Notes: generated from the sequence alone by a model not told the origin. Positions 22,620 to 33,490 are shown, counted from the first letter of the stretch. The stretch is 64,000 bases of DNA from Epiperipatus broadwayi (GCA_028023455.1 JAQFVV010012398.1:3866682-3930681); one strand, 5' to 3'. Translations and numbers: made by a program.

Positions 22620-23557
22620 GGCATGGGGCGATCGAAGGCTACACTTTCCTTTTATGAGTGCATAATGGGGAATTCTAATGATTCAAGATTGTCCACTTTC
22701 CACTACCTCAAGCAGAGAGAACCTATGGACATACACGCGTCTATATCTGTATTTGACTGAATCTGTATGCTATATGGATATAGCACCAGATTATTTTTCC
22801 CCAACCAACCATCTCTCGACTGCTGTAAGATCTGACAGAGTTACAGTTCTTGGATGATTTATAAATTTAACAGGATCAAATACTGCACCACCAACTTCCA
22901 TGTGTTAATTCAATAATCAAAAAAAAAGAATAATAGTTTCCCACCCTTAGACTAGACTACCCTTTTGGAGTGGTGAAGAACGAGACAAGGCAGGTTTAAA
23001 TAAAATAATAGATTTAATAGAATAAATGAATCATAAAAGAGATATATAAAAAAAACACATTAACATTAAATGAAAAAACAGATTATAATCTATAGTGCTA
23101 CAAGAAAAGAATACATGTAAAACTATTATAAATGATGGTACATTTATGAATCGTCAGTCTGGGTATTTATCAAAAAAATTCAAGAATGTCTTTATTATTC
23201 ACAAAAGGCATGTGGCCATTGTCTAATTAAACTATGTGCACATTGAAATATATAACAAAATAGTATGTATCTTTACCTAGGTTTTAGTCTCTGAATTTAT
23301 CCGACGTCTTGCCGACCGTCACGTGGATTTTCTCCACTTCTTTAGGAGGGACGGTCGCAGGTTAGATTTGGTTGTGTGTAGCTTCTCAGTGTTTAAGGCA
23401 TCAAGGACGAGGCATCAAGGACAAGGCAACTAAATGAATCCACCGGCAGGTGCTATGACAGCAGTTGTTATATCTTGGCCAGAACCATTAGTACAGTAAG
23501 TTCGGATCGACCAGCGATCACGATGACCTTAGCCAGCCATTCTAGATGAGGCACCAA
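22620..23557 (-). mobile_element. 5' internal region of an LTR retrotransposon (decayed)
   Basis: Minus-strand sequence immediately downstream of the LTR at 23,558-24,344. It begins with TTGGTGCC at 23,550-23,557, a plausible tRNA primer-binding site complementary to a GGCACCAA acceptor end. The part from 23,290 to 23,557 is GC-rich and includes a short duplication (GGCATCAAGGAC twice near 23,397-23,426). A 36-codon frame at 22,791-22,901 (starts MEVGGAVFDPVKF, contains TVTLSDLTAVERWLVGEK) may be the start of a gag protein; the family is not recognised. No protease, RT or integrase follows before the TA tract at 22.6 kb. Confidence 0.5.
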
Positions 23558-24344
23558 TGTTGAAAGTCATATTTGTTAACTATATCGGTTAATTATTGGA
23601 GCTGTGTTTTACCACCCTCTCAACATGAAGTCTCTAGCTCTAATCTCTACTAAAAACTTTTTTTTTTAATTAAAAAATTCCACCAGCCTTTGTCCTTCCG
23701 ATTCTTTGTTTTCACTTTCATTCACACCTTTCTTACTATGCCTTCGGCCATATGTAAATTTGTTTTACCCAATATAGTAGCACTATGTACATTTATTTAT
23801 TTCAATATTTTTTAATTTAATTACACAGATTTTAATACATGTTTTTCTCTCTTTTTTTTATTTAAGTTTAGACAAGCATTTATTATTGCTGTCTATATTC
23901 TGCTTCAAATACACTCCATACACGCATTTCGTTTATCGTCAAATGTGTACTTTAAAACCCAGACCCTTATTTTTTGATTATGTTTAACTTTCTATGTTTT
24001 GCGCGCTATTTAAGGTTTTTTTAAACTTTACTTTCTTTCAAAATCAGATTTTAACTTGCATTTGATTTATATTTCTTTATCACTTTATTTTTTAATGTAC
24101 ACCTCCAATAATTCTAATTTTACATTTTAATTTTACCAAAATCCGAACTTTGGAGGGTAAAAGATAAGAATCTTTTTGATTCTAATTCCCTCTCTTTTTT
24201 AATTAATTGAAACATTTCTTTGTTCTGTAAATTTTCTAAGCTCGCTCTTTTTTCCTTTTTTATTTATATTATCAAACATGATATTTAATATTCTGTGAAT
24301 GTTTAATATTTATATGTGTGACCGCAGTATGTGCGATCATCACA
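23558..24344 (-). mobile_element. LTR of a Gypsy-like retrotransposon (5' LTR position)
   Basis: On the minus strand it starts TGTGATGATCGCACA and ends ACTTTCAACA, directly followed by the primer-binding-site-like TTGGTGCC. A TATAAATA box lies near its start on the minus strand (about 24,308-24,315). Length is 787 bases. It does not match the LTR at 18,677-19,258, so the two LTRs belong to different elements. (TA)n flanks it on the right. The call rests on the TG...CA ends and the primer-binding site; no second copy was found. Confidence 0.55.
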
Positions 24345-24689
24345 ATATATATATACCAGAAGTCATCAGCTGATATTATAGATGGTTTCAAGGTTATTCT
24401 ACTGAAAATCTGTCTACCAACAAAAAATATTTTCCCCTTTCTTCAAATGCACATGATTTGCATATCTAATCATTAAAATCTATGGCAAGTTGTCACTCCT
24501 ATCACTACAACTCTAATAGACATCTGCCCATCAATATGCATCACGACACAATCTATACCCACCAGTCACATATTTCTCAGAGAAATCTAACACAAATACT
24601 TTCATTGAAACTAATGAGTTTCAGCATTACATGGTTTCAGTATATAACATCTTTTTAAAAAATATATAAATTTGTCTCCCTTTTATAGA

Positions 24690-25115
24690 TCAGAGTTATT
24701 AACATTTAAGGCTTTCTTTATTCACAAGAAGTAATATTTAGCTCTTTCCCAACACTTCTTTAGTTGTTCTCCTATTTGAGATGACTTGAAAAATCAATCA
24801 CAGTTTGCTTTGTGTGACACACTTTGAGACTCATTTCCAGAATAAAGTTTTATCTCAATGTCACTGTTTATTCTTTGGATCCATTTGCTTGATATTGGAA
24901 CTTGAAATGATTGCTGCCTTTTTTTTCTCCAAGGTTTTTGCACTTTTAGTGCATTTATCTGTGCATAGTCTTGAATCTTTTCCAACTGCTTATTTGGTTA
25001 ATTAATTTGCCACCTGCTCAATAGTTTTGCTATAGCAGTCAAATCATTTGCTCAGTTCTAAAAGGCAGATTATAATAAATTATTCTTATAATCTAACCTT
25101 AAATTAATCCACATG
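24690..25115 (-). pseudogene. LINE ORF1-like fragment, downstream part
   Basis: The minus strand contains a 63-codon frame (24,794-24,985) with a basic, helix-favouring composition (starts MEKIQDYAQINALKVQKPW, then KKRQQSF). It joins, across the inserted element at 25,129-25,857, to minus-strand coding-like sequence at 25,871-26,490. Removing the insertion and one copy of its 13-bp target duplication makes the host sequence continuous. The overlapping plus-strand 66-codon frame is its antisense shadow. The specific family is not certain. Confidence 0.4.
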
Positions 25116-25128
25116 CACCCAATGTCTC
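25116..25128. repeat. 13-bp target-site duplication, left copy
   Basis: CACCCAATGTCTC occurs here and again, identical, at 25,858-25,870, exactly bracketing the hammerhead-family A element. It shows that the intervening 729 bases were inserted as a unit. A duplication this long points to retrotransposition by target-primed or staggered-nick insertion rather than to most DNA transposons. Confidence 0.85.
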
Positions 25129-25235
25129 AAAGTAGGCAAAACTCACTATATTGCCACATACAGCAAGCTAGAGTAATCAATGGATTCCAGAAGGTTTGTG
25201 CATAAAATACCCATCTAGTGCCTACTCATCCAATA

Positions 25236-25278
25236 TCCCCAAGACTAGTTTTTGGCTTGTGGCCTTCATCAGTGAGGA
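25236..25278 (-). ncRNA. Hammerhead-like motif, left arm (one core change)
   Basis: On the minus strand: TCCTCA, CTGATGA (25,266-25,272), helix II GGC/GCC around CACAA, then AAAAAC in place of GAAAC, TA, GTC, and a 3' helix I strand TTGGGGA with one extra T. The lost G12 predicts an inactive ribozyme. Confidence 0.5.
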
Positions 25279-25648
25279 GCCTTGGATCTGAGAGCACTGC
25301 ACCTAGATCTTAGAATCTAATGCAACCCTCTAGCAACCACCTTTTATCTCCTCTTAACTATAAAATCATGAGTCTTGAAAACACTTTAATATTTTCAATC
25401 CAAGCTCACTAGCTTATATAATCATATAGGTGTGAACTCAGATCAGCACCTATACATTTTGGTGTCTTTGGTTTATTAATAACCATAGCCACCACTATCC
25501 TTTATGACTATATAAGCTAGTGAGCTTGGATTGAAAATATTAAGGTGTTTTCAATTTATAATTTTGTAGTTAAGAGGAAATAAAAGGTGGCTGCTAGAGG
25601 GTTGCATTAGATCCTAAGATCTAGGTGCAGTGCTCTCATATTCAAGGC

Positions 25649-25690
25649 TCCTCACTGATGAAGGCCACAAGCCAGAAACTAGTTTGGGCA
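25649..25690 (+). ncRNA. Hammerhead-ribozyme-like motif with complete conserved core
   Basis: In order: TCCTCA at 25,649-25,654 (helix I, 5' strand), CTGATGA at 25,655-25,661, helix II GGC at 25,663-25,665 pairing with GCC at 25,671-25,673 around CACAA, GAAA at 25,675-25,678, helix III of two pairs (AC with GT, two-base TA loop), a GTT cleavage triplet ending 25,684, and TGGGCA pairing back to TCCTCA with one mismatch. In the sister copies the last strand is TGGGGA, which restores the mismatch. All invariant core bases are present; helix II has an A-A mismatch at its base and the cleavage site is U rather than C. Very short helix III is typical of Penelope-element hammerheads, which are thought to work as dimers. 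Activity is not shown. Confidence 0.6.
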
Positions 25691-25857
25691 TATTGAATGA
25701 GTAAGCACTAGATGGGAATTTTATGCACAAGCCTTCTGGCATCCATTGATTACTTTAGCTTGTTGTGTGTGGCAATATGTATAGTGAGTTTTGCTTGTTT
25801 TAATAACAGTTATAAGCAAGCATAAGAAATGGTGATTATGTGATGTTTATTGGCTTA

Positions 25858-25870
25858 CACCCAATGTCTC
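25858..25870. repeat. 13-bp target-site duplication, right copy
   Basis: CACCCAATGTCTC, identical to 25,116-25,128. Confidence 0.85.
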
Positions 25871-26490
25871 CCTTAGCTTAATCACCTTTCTGGCATCCTA
25901 AAGAAGTGAGAATATCTTTCTTTATTATCTGCACATAATTTTCCTGCATTATTTGATACATGATAGCTCCCTATCATTCTTATGTTCAGAAGTTCTCTTT
26001 AATACATCTGTATAAATCAGAAATCTTTTAGGTTGAAGAAACAATGAATCTGAACATGCTTCAGCATCAGGTTTTAAGTAGATGCATTCAATAGGCAACT
26101 TGTTTTTCTCTGACATTATGTTAAGATTAAAATATCTTTTCAGGCTATTTGGATACTCTAATGATTGTTAATCAGCTTGCTCTCTAAACACTCTAAATTT
26201 TTAAAAGCTATTTAATGTCAGCATGCATTTCATCATGATCACTAGCATTAAATTTCAACATTTTAGATTTTATGGCTGTGTTATGATAATCAATTATGTT
26301 TGGAAACATCCATCACCTTGTCATTATGTTTTGCAAGACTTACTGATTCTGTCTCCATCTTCTTTATCCTATGGGTGATTGACTCTTTAAGTACATTAAC
26401 TTTACTTTGACTATTTTTGGAACTTATTTTCTGAGTTGCCACTTTTAAATCCTTAATCTTTGTAGTTAACTCATCAATATTTTCTTAAAA
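25871..26490 (-). pseudogene. LINE ORF1-like fragment with predicted coiled coil
   Basis: Minus-strand translation between about 26,180 and 26,490 gives a long helical, charged segment, for example NIDELTTKIKDLK followed by LKESITHRIKKMETESVSLA, with heptad-like spacing. Stops and frame breaks interrupt it. A coiled coil followed by a basic region is the usual organisation of ORF1 proteins of L1/Tx1-group LINEs, so this may be the ORF1 of another copy of the LINE at 26.9-31.3 kb. The identification is by style and context, not by a diagnostic motif. Confidence 0.4.
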
Positions 26491-26940
26491 TGTCATCATT
26501 AATTGGTTATTTTCATATTTATTTTCTACAATTTACAAAATTATTTTTTTAAAAACTTTTTCCATGTTCCCATTGCTTCTACCCTCATCTCTTTACATAT
26601 TTTTTGCATAGTCTACTGTATTTCTTTAAAAAAAATTCTCACAGTCATGTTTCATGTTATTAAAGCTTTAATTACTTTTTATTGTATCTCATTTAATATA
26701 TGCTTGTTGCACTTCATCAAATCTTATATTATTCTTTTGTTGTAATTTATTGCTCCTTTGTTGGTACTCTTTAAACATTTTCATTCATGTTTTGTTGCCA
26801 CTTATTAAATTTCTTTCTTAACATTTATCATATTATTTTTATCATGTTGTCTGATACTGATCTTGCTGGCCAGTACCTTGCTACACTTCAAGTTAATTTA
26901 TCTGATTTTCCATTTCTCTTAATACAGATCTAGTTATTGT
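26491..26940. other. T-rich non-coding stretch
   Basis: An 80-codon plus-strand frame (26,503-26,745) is Phe/Ile/Leu-rich from T-rich DNA and is not called. Confidence 0.4.
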
Positions 26941-27267
26941 GGGGGGTTTTTTCAAAAGAATTTTATTAACTAAACTAAAAAAGAATGCATGACAAATCAA
27001 TCTTTGAACTTGAGTCTTCTGCTAATTAGAATTTCTGCCAGATAAACTGATGCTGGTAACTGAAGAATTTGAGTTGCCTATTATTACTAGACTATGTCAA
27101 CATTAGCCCAGGATTAAATGTGTAGCCAGTCTGGTGCAAGAAGCTGGTCTTTATCATGAGTACTTCTTAATAGTTTTATGAAGGTGCTGCTAACATTGTC
27201 ATTTGCCTGTCCAAGGATGTACTAGCACCTGGTGAGCTAGACTGCAAAAGTGAGGAAAATGGATATT

Positions 27268-27912
27268 CTAATGGTCGAAAATATGCCCGTCTTGATAGTA
27301 TTTTGAATGCAGAGTGTTTCTGTAGTTCATTGAGACTTTTTGATGGATGAAGGTTCTAAGTGGGCTAAAGAAAGGACAGTTACATAGAAGATGGATAATG
27401 TTTTCATTAGCTGTTGGACAATCATATAGAAGATGGGTAATGGTTTCATTAGCTGTTGAGCATAGCTGATAATGCAGGTTGAGATTGGCAAAACCTTTCC
27501 TATAGACTAGGAAGTACCTTGTGAGTAGGGAGGAGAGGTTTAATTTCAGGAGAAAATCTATATGTTTGGATTCCAAAAAACATTTTTTTGATTTGTGAAT
27601 TAGCAGTTTATTGTTTAACCCCAGAGAGTTCAGAGATGCAGTAAAGTTTGGGTATCTAAGTCTGTAAATATTCCAGTATGTTCTCTTTGATTCTAAGATA
27701 GGTTTTGATAGGCTTATTATCCTGGTTATGTGTATCCATAATTCTGACAACCATTTGCTGCAGAATGGTAGAGGTATGTCCATTGGTTTTACCAGTATGA
27801 ATGTGTTCTGATCGAGGTGATAATGATATATTGCCCTCATGACTCCAATTGCTTTTTGTAGGTTAAGTGTGGAGATGGAATGAAGACCTAACCTATTCAG
27901 ATCTTTGGGCAT
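27268..27912 (-). pseudogene. LINE ORF2 C-terminal region, 214-codon intact frame
   Basis: The longest open frame in the window. It covers the region after the RT palm and thumb: a helical start (MPKDLNRLGLHSISTLN), a long conserved linker, and a C-terminal Cys/His motif of the form C-x-x-x-N-E-x-I-x-H-L-L-x-x-C. That motif is present twice in tandem (TANETITHLLYDCP then TANENIIHLLCNCP) owing to a 42-bp duplication at about 27,377-27,460. The upstream RT is broken into several frames, so the frame is a surviving fragment of a dead element rather than a gene. Confidence 0.65.
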
Positions 27913-28029
27913 GTGTGCTTTTGATATGCTTATAGCAACTGCTTTGACTTTTCATAAGATCCTGGAACATAGTGAGTTTAGTGCAGTTTCAAAAGTTTTG
28001 GTGAGCTTTATCATAGGAAGAAAGTAGTT

Positions 28030-28900
28030 CAACTGAAAAAAATTAACATGTTCAGTAGTGTGACTTTGCCAGAGAATGACAAGGTAATCCTGAAAAGAGA
28101 GGTTATGATCTTATGGGTTTCTTCAAGGATACCATTTTGTATCTCATTTGACATGTCCAACTTTGACTTGAATATGGGAAAGCCCAAGAACTTTTGAGGT
28201 TGACATATAAAAATGGATGGAATTATTTTCACATCACATGAAAAAGAATTTGTTATAGTTGATATGCAGTTTTAGTTTTTTAGTGTGTTTTTCAATGATG
28301 CATAGGAGAGGCTGAATATACTTTTGTTCTGAAAGGAAGATTGATATGTCATCAAAGTAGGAGATGTGATGTACCTGATGTTTCAATATGGGAACATAGA
28401 TGCCTGGCAGTCTGTGTTCAATTTCAGTAAGGAGTGGGTTAATCTAAGTGTTAAAATAGAGTGTAGCCAACAGGGATCCCTGAGGAACTGACAGATGAGA
28501 TCTGATTCTGTCAGGTAACCACTCATCTATAGTGGTAAATCAGGAACAATTGTAGAGCAGTTTTTTTATTATATTTGTATATACTTCAGGAACTTGATAT
28601 TCCTTTAGTGTTTTTAGTAATATTGATGGGATCACTGAATTAAATGCTGATGCAAAATCAAGTTGATTCACTAGCAGTTTTGTCTTTCGGTGCAGCCTAA
28701 TATGTTCAGTGATTAGCATGAAGCATTGCACAATGTCTAGTGTGGAGACACTTACCAAGCAAATTAGTATTTGGAAATGTTTAGGTAGAGTTGGGCTTCA
28801 CTTTTCTCCTTCATTAGTGATTCAATCATTTTGATGAGAAGAGATATCATGGGGATGGAGTGAAGGTTTAAAAGATGAGGGATTTTCTGGGACTAAGGTG
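28030..28900 (-). pseudogene. LINE reverse transcriptase, broken
   Basis: Minus-strand blocks in order: LLVNQLDFASAFNSVIPSIL (RT motif with the first catalytic Asp, within 28,540-28,758), then VPQGSLLATLYF (the QG-S-LS-LF motif, about 28,455-28,490), INPLL, HHISYFDDISIFL (catalytic YxDD, 28,348-28,359), and a continuation to the 28,029-28,232 frame. The family's enzyme copies its RNA by target-primed reverse transcription in the nucleus. Stops and frame changes inactivate this copy. Confidence 0.7.
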
Positions 28901-29659
28901 ATTGAGTATATGTCTGGAATGCTCAGAAAGTCACTCAATAGTACATCAATCATTCTACACACAATGGGCTGGTAAACTGGCTGAGATATGGAGAAGCACA
29001 AATCTGGGAATTCCAGGACATGTGCTTTCAGGTATTACTGCAGTTTTGAAATTATGTGCTTCTCTGTGATATTGTGCTCAAGGTTATCACTTGATGCTTT
29101 CCAGGTTTTACCAGTTGCATAATTATAGTTTTGTAGTTTGGTAGTGAAGTGGTCATGTATTTTGTGAGTATTAGAGGGCCACTGTATAGATTCTGATCAG
29201 TTTCAATCATAGTAAGAGTATCCACTTTGCAGAACTAATTGCCCATCTGATGTAGCTATATGTCCAGTTTTGATAATTAGATAAAAAGATTTTTGACCTT
29301 TTAATGGATATATAGTGTTCCAGGACATTCTGCTTTTGATGGTATTGTGTTTTGAGTTCCATAATATCCTGAATACTGGTGTATGTGCATGGAAGAGAGC
29401 TGAGTCTATTACTGGTGAATTCAGGGTCTTTTAACTGATGATTGGGACCTTTGGTCTTTCTTGTATGGGAATCTATTAGTGTGCTCAGTATTCTGATCAG
29501 TGATGATCAAGCTTAAAGTGGTGGTAGGGTAAAAACATTTATCTTATTTATGAGAATGTATGCCTTTGAAAAAATCCATGGTTTTATTTAATAGTCTTAT
29601 TATGCACAAATGGTTGTGTGTGTTGCTATGGAGGGATCTAACTGGAGGTAGATTTGTAA

Positions 29660-30271
29660 AGCTAGTATATTTGAGAAGGGTATGAACTGTAGTTTGGCAT
29701 TAATGTATATAGTATAGCTTTAGAGTATAATACAACAGGTCTGTAGAAGGAGAAGGACTCAGGAGGAAAAGAACACTCTCCACACAAAAGTACTCTGTTA
29801 ATCAGGTGCAGGTATTTAGAGTTGAACCGATCATAGCTCATGTTGTAATCTCCAAAGAAAATTATCAGAGAGACATCAGAGAAAGGAAGGGAGTTGATTT
29901 TGTAAATCACTGAGAGATTAATGGTGGGGTCATTTTTGATATACAGATATATTATATTGATAGAGTAGTTATCGATGGATAAGTTGTCAATCACTAGTTC
30001 TTTGCTGAGATATAATAATTTGAATTTGTTGAAAGGAAGATTATTATTTATGAGAAAAGCAATGCTGGATGAAACAGAGGTGGATGATGGATAATAAAAA
30101 ACTATATTGTTGCATTAACTGACCTATGTTGGGGTTTGACTGCAGATGTAGCTTGGTTTCAGAAAAACATGCAATGTGTAAATTCCTTTTCTCCAGCCAT
30201 CTCTTGACTGACCATACCCTGTCAAGGGAATTGAGGCCCCTGATAATGATACCTCCTATTTTTAGCAGCAT
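29660..30271 (-). pseudogene. LINE endonuclease domain, broken
   Basis: Frame 30,044-30,271 carries IIIRGLNSLDRVWSVKRWLE and then HIACFSETKL, the N-RGL...ETKL start of APE-like LINE endonucleases with its catalytic Glu. Frame 29,662-29,994 carries VSLIIFFGDYNMSYD, the GDYN/GDFN metal-binding box. A break separates the two, and the terminal SDH box was not located. The domain nicks target DNA in the living family. Confidence 0.65.
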
Positions 30272-30389
30272 AACTAATTTGATGAGATTGTGTTAGAGAG
30301 TTATGTGGCTTATTCATTAGTGTGATGATGTTCAACCTGGACTATTAATTCATCTGTTTTATGAGATTTTATGTTCTGACTCTGAATGC

Positions 30390-31260
30390 CTGGACTTACT
30401 GCTTTAGATGGTAATGTTGTTTGTTTATTTGTTTTTTCAGAAGATTTACTTTGGAGGTAGTGTCCATTTGAGTATTTGTGATTGTTGTAAGATCCATAAA
30501 ACTGCTCTCTTGATTGGATTGTGTTTCCATTGTTATTGTTCTCTTGTTTTCTTTTTTTCTCAGATGAGACACTTTATTAGACATGTTCTATGTATAGTTT
30601 GGTTCTATGTCTGAGTCTGCCATAGAATTAATTGTTTCTTCCAGATGTGGGCTTGAAGATTCAAGAGTTTCTTTTGTTGTTTGAAATGGTTAGTTCCATG
30701 TCAGTTGTTTGGAAGGCAAGGAGATTTGTTGGATGTTCCTTGTACTCAGTATTTTCAGGTTGAGGTCCCCCTTTAGAGTTAATTGTGGTGATGACTTTAA
30801 GTGGGTGCTGAGATAGACAATTGGTTTTAATGTGTTGTGCAACAACCCTGTTGTCTTGAAGATTGAGTTGGAATTTTTCCAAAACTTCTTGTTCATTGTT
30901 ATAAATTATGTCCATTTGTGTTTCATTTGTTATGCACTCTATTTGTTGAGCATTGCTATTATAAATGGAATGACCTGAATATGGTAATTTTGAGTGGAGG
31001 TGTTACATTTGTGGTTTCTTGTTTTTTTGTTGTTGCATAGCTTGCCGATTCTCTTTGGGCATGTTTTAACTAGGTGAGTGTGATCTCCACAGTAAAAGCA
31101 TTAAGGTTGCATCCCATGGATGGAATGAAATTGTACATTTCTTCTAATGTCGATGGGTATGTCAGGATCCTTTGTGTAATTTAAGTGTGAATGCAGCATT
31201 GTTTGAGGGAAGTTCAATGTCTGTTTTTTTTTTCATTTAGATATTTAAAGCTGGTAATAA
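30390..31260 (-). pseudogene. LINE ORF1/gag-like protein with CCHC zinc knuckle, broken
   Basis: The minus strand at 31,059-31,100 encodes CFYCGDHTHLVKTC, an exact C-x2-C-x4-H-x4-C knuckle followed by PKRIGKL. Upstream is a hydrophobic strand-like segment similar to ORF1 RRM tails; downstream lie hydrophilic frames (30,661-30,915; 30,396-30,584) rich in Asn, Gln, Lys and Thr. The family protein binds element RNA. A frame break lies immediately before the knuckle. Confidence 0.65.
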
Positions 31261-31300
31261 ATTTGTATCTGGATAATAGCCTTTGTCTCAATAGTGCAGA

Positions 31301-33160
31301 ACTTTAATTATCCTCTAAAATTATTACTACTTATATATTTATTTTAATATAGTTATATTTTCATTAAATAGTATATCCGTTTTTCCCTTCATCATGCGAC
31401 TCTATCCAACACCCAGCAATACTGGGAACTATTTTTCTACAGAGTTTGACACTTATGTAAATTTCATGTGATTTAATTTTTATTATTTATTTATTACACT
31501 TTTTTTAAGCTGGTGTTGCTTGATAACAATTATCCAGTTTCCTCTCAGAAATTTTTCTTAAAATCAGGCCTCATATTATTTAGTGTCAAATTATGTAATG
31601 GAAACTGCAATTCAAATTAATTCAAACCCATAACATGGGCTGGTATCTGAAAAATTATTTCTGGTGATATAATTAGCACTTTCTCACCTCAAATATATCT
31701 TTTTCTTTCTATCTATTTTTGGTAATCAGTTATATCTTACACCTATACAAATATAGGTTAATTATAGATAATATGGATGTCACTTTCCTATAGAAAGAAT
31801 ATTCCAAATAAGCACTATCAAATCATCAGCATAATTTCCCATCATCATGCTAACTAAAGAGTCAGGTCTTAAAACTTGGTTTATATATTATAAAAAAAAA
31901 ATTTTTTTTATATTTAATATAAATTTTTTGTTAAAATTTTAATTTAGTTATTAAATTTATATATTTATAACATTTAATCTGTTTTATAAATAAAATTAGT
32001 AAGATGAAGAGGTCAACACAGAGAGTTTGGGCCATTCAATGAAGTATAAATGGGTGTACACACCTGGGTCTTGTTTTACACAATAAATAGGTTCCTCAGA
32101 AAATGTGCAAATGAAGTCGCACAAAAATAGACATAACTTACCTTGAAAAAGGGGGGATATAGACTATGATTTTTCAAAAGTCACATAAAAGCAAAGCACC
32201 AATGTAAAATTACTTTAAAATTTGCACAAAAAAAAATAAGAAAATAAAATATGACTAATAAAAAATTTCAAATTTGAAAAAAAATGATACAAGACTAACT
32301 TTTTTTAACTATAATATTTAATTTTATTCAAAATAATATATTTTTATGCATAATTTACAGTACAGTAATTTATCTTTTTTATATACACATTTTAATTATT
32401 ATCACTATTCGCCAATAAACAGGTTCGTTTGCAAACTGGTAAAAAATCAGATTCTTCACAAGAGGAAATACAATTAGTGCCAACTTCACACTCATGCTGT
32501 ATTAATGGTTTTCTGGTGACAACATAATTAGTAATTAATCTTCAAGATGATGATTTTATTAATTGTTTATGAAACTAACAACTAAAAATTACATTCTTAT
32601 TTTTGTCTTTAATTTTCAATTTCATTTAAAAATCAAATTATGTTTCACATCACATTAATTTCAAGTCACCGCAAGTAATTTTTAAATTGTTAATTACAAT
32701 TAAAAATCAGATTTTAATTTTTAATTGTCAAATTTAAGTGTGCCCACTGCTATTACTCACCTTTTAAAAATAAACTTGCGGACACTAAATGACTAATAAT
32801 TGATTGCATTCTTTTTTAAAAAGCAAAAACAATGTGATTTAAAATGCAAAATTAACACACACAATGTTTGAACAAATTTACATTATAATCTTGTAAAATT
32901 TAATGTGTGTATACATAAAATGTGGAAATCATGATTTAATTCATTATTGCATACAATCTTACTATTATAAAGCACTGAAAATATTGAAATTACTAAGATG
33001 AAAGTTGAATTCCAATAATGTGCTATTACTTTCAATATGACATAAGTGCACAAAATTTATTATTTAAAGTAATAGCACATTATTGGAGTTTGACTGCCAA
33101 AGAAACATGAATCGCGTAACTTCATAATCGCGTTAAAAAAGTCTGCGTAAAAAGAGACCC
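31301..33160. other. AT-rich stretch without a recognised gene
   Basis: No coding or transposon motif is identified. A short imperfect inverted repeat is present: CCAATAATGTGCTATTACTTT near 33,012-33,032 and its reverse complement near 33,068-33,089. Confidence 0.45.
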
Positions 33161-33169
33161 AGGTGTATT

Positions 33170-33490
33170 AGAAATAAAATGAGATTGAATATGAAATATA
33201 TGAATGAGAGGACAACCAATATTACTAATGTCATTGAAAGAATTAAGATACTGAAATAGGATTGGACTGAACATATTGCTAAAAGAGACAACAACAGATG
33301 AACACTTGAAATTTTTTAAAGTGAATTCCAAGAGATTGATAAACGATTTAGAAAAAGACCATATATAAAATTTTTGGTTGAAATAAAGTTTATTGGTATG
33401 ATGTGGAAAGGAAAAGCTAGGGATCAGAGAAATTGGACTAAACTTGCAGAAATATGAAAATGATGATGAACTTATTTCAGTTAAGCAAAG
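33170..33490 (+). mobile_element. RTE LINE 3' fragment (plus strand)
   Basis: Plus-strand translation matches the end of the RTE ORF seen intact enough at 47.9-48.1 kb: VIERIKILK, then a WTEHIAKRDNN-like block, then FRKRPYIK, and a final (Q/E)RNWTKLAE block. It ends near AAAATGATGATGAAC, resembling the TGATGAT microsatellite tail of this family. The minus-strand 69-codon frame is antisense. Confidence 0.7.

Larger units (their letters stand above)
25129..25857. mobile_element. Hammerhead-family A element, head-to-head inverted copies
   Basis: A 729-bp insertion flanked by identical 13-bp direct repeats. It consists of two ~310-bp arms in inverted orientation (left about 25,130-25,432 on minus, right about 25,505-25,805 on plus) around a ~70-bp centre, with heads at the centre and tails outward. 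Each arm carries a hammerhead-like motif. The right arm extends about 50 bp beyond the left (AATAACAGTTATAAGCAAG ... GATGTTTA), a tail shared with the copy at 59.7 kb. No coding sequence. Inverted, 5'-truncated partial copies joined to a full copy are characteristic of Penelope-like element insertions; a non-autonomous relative mobilised by such machinery is the favoured reading. Confidence 0.75.
26941..31300 (-). mobile_element. Decayed L1/Tx1-group-like non-LTR retrotransposon (LINE)
   Basis: On the minus strand the modules occur in the expected order over ~4.3 kb: a CCHC zinc knuckle of an ORF1/gag-like protein (31,059-31,100), a linker, an apurinic-type endonuclease (about 29,660-30,271), a reverse transcriptase (about 28,030-28,900, catalytic YFDD at 28,348-28,359) and a C-terminal cysteine/histidine domain (27,268-27,912). 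Frame breaks and stops occur throughout, so the element is dead. Clade assignment is approximate: the ORF1 knuckle, the RGLNS...ETKL endonuclease start and the C-terminal C...H...C motif fit the L1/Tx1 group. Confidence 0.7.

Noticed and set aside
18677-24344. A single Gypsy element bounded by the two LTRs at 18.7 and 23.6 kb
   Set aside because: The two LTRs differ in length and sequence at both ends, and the interior holds a Penelope-like fragment rather than gag-pol.
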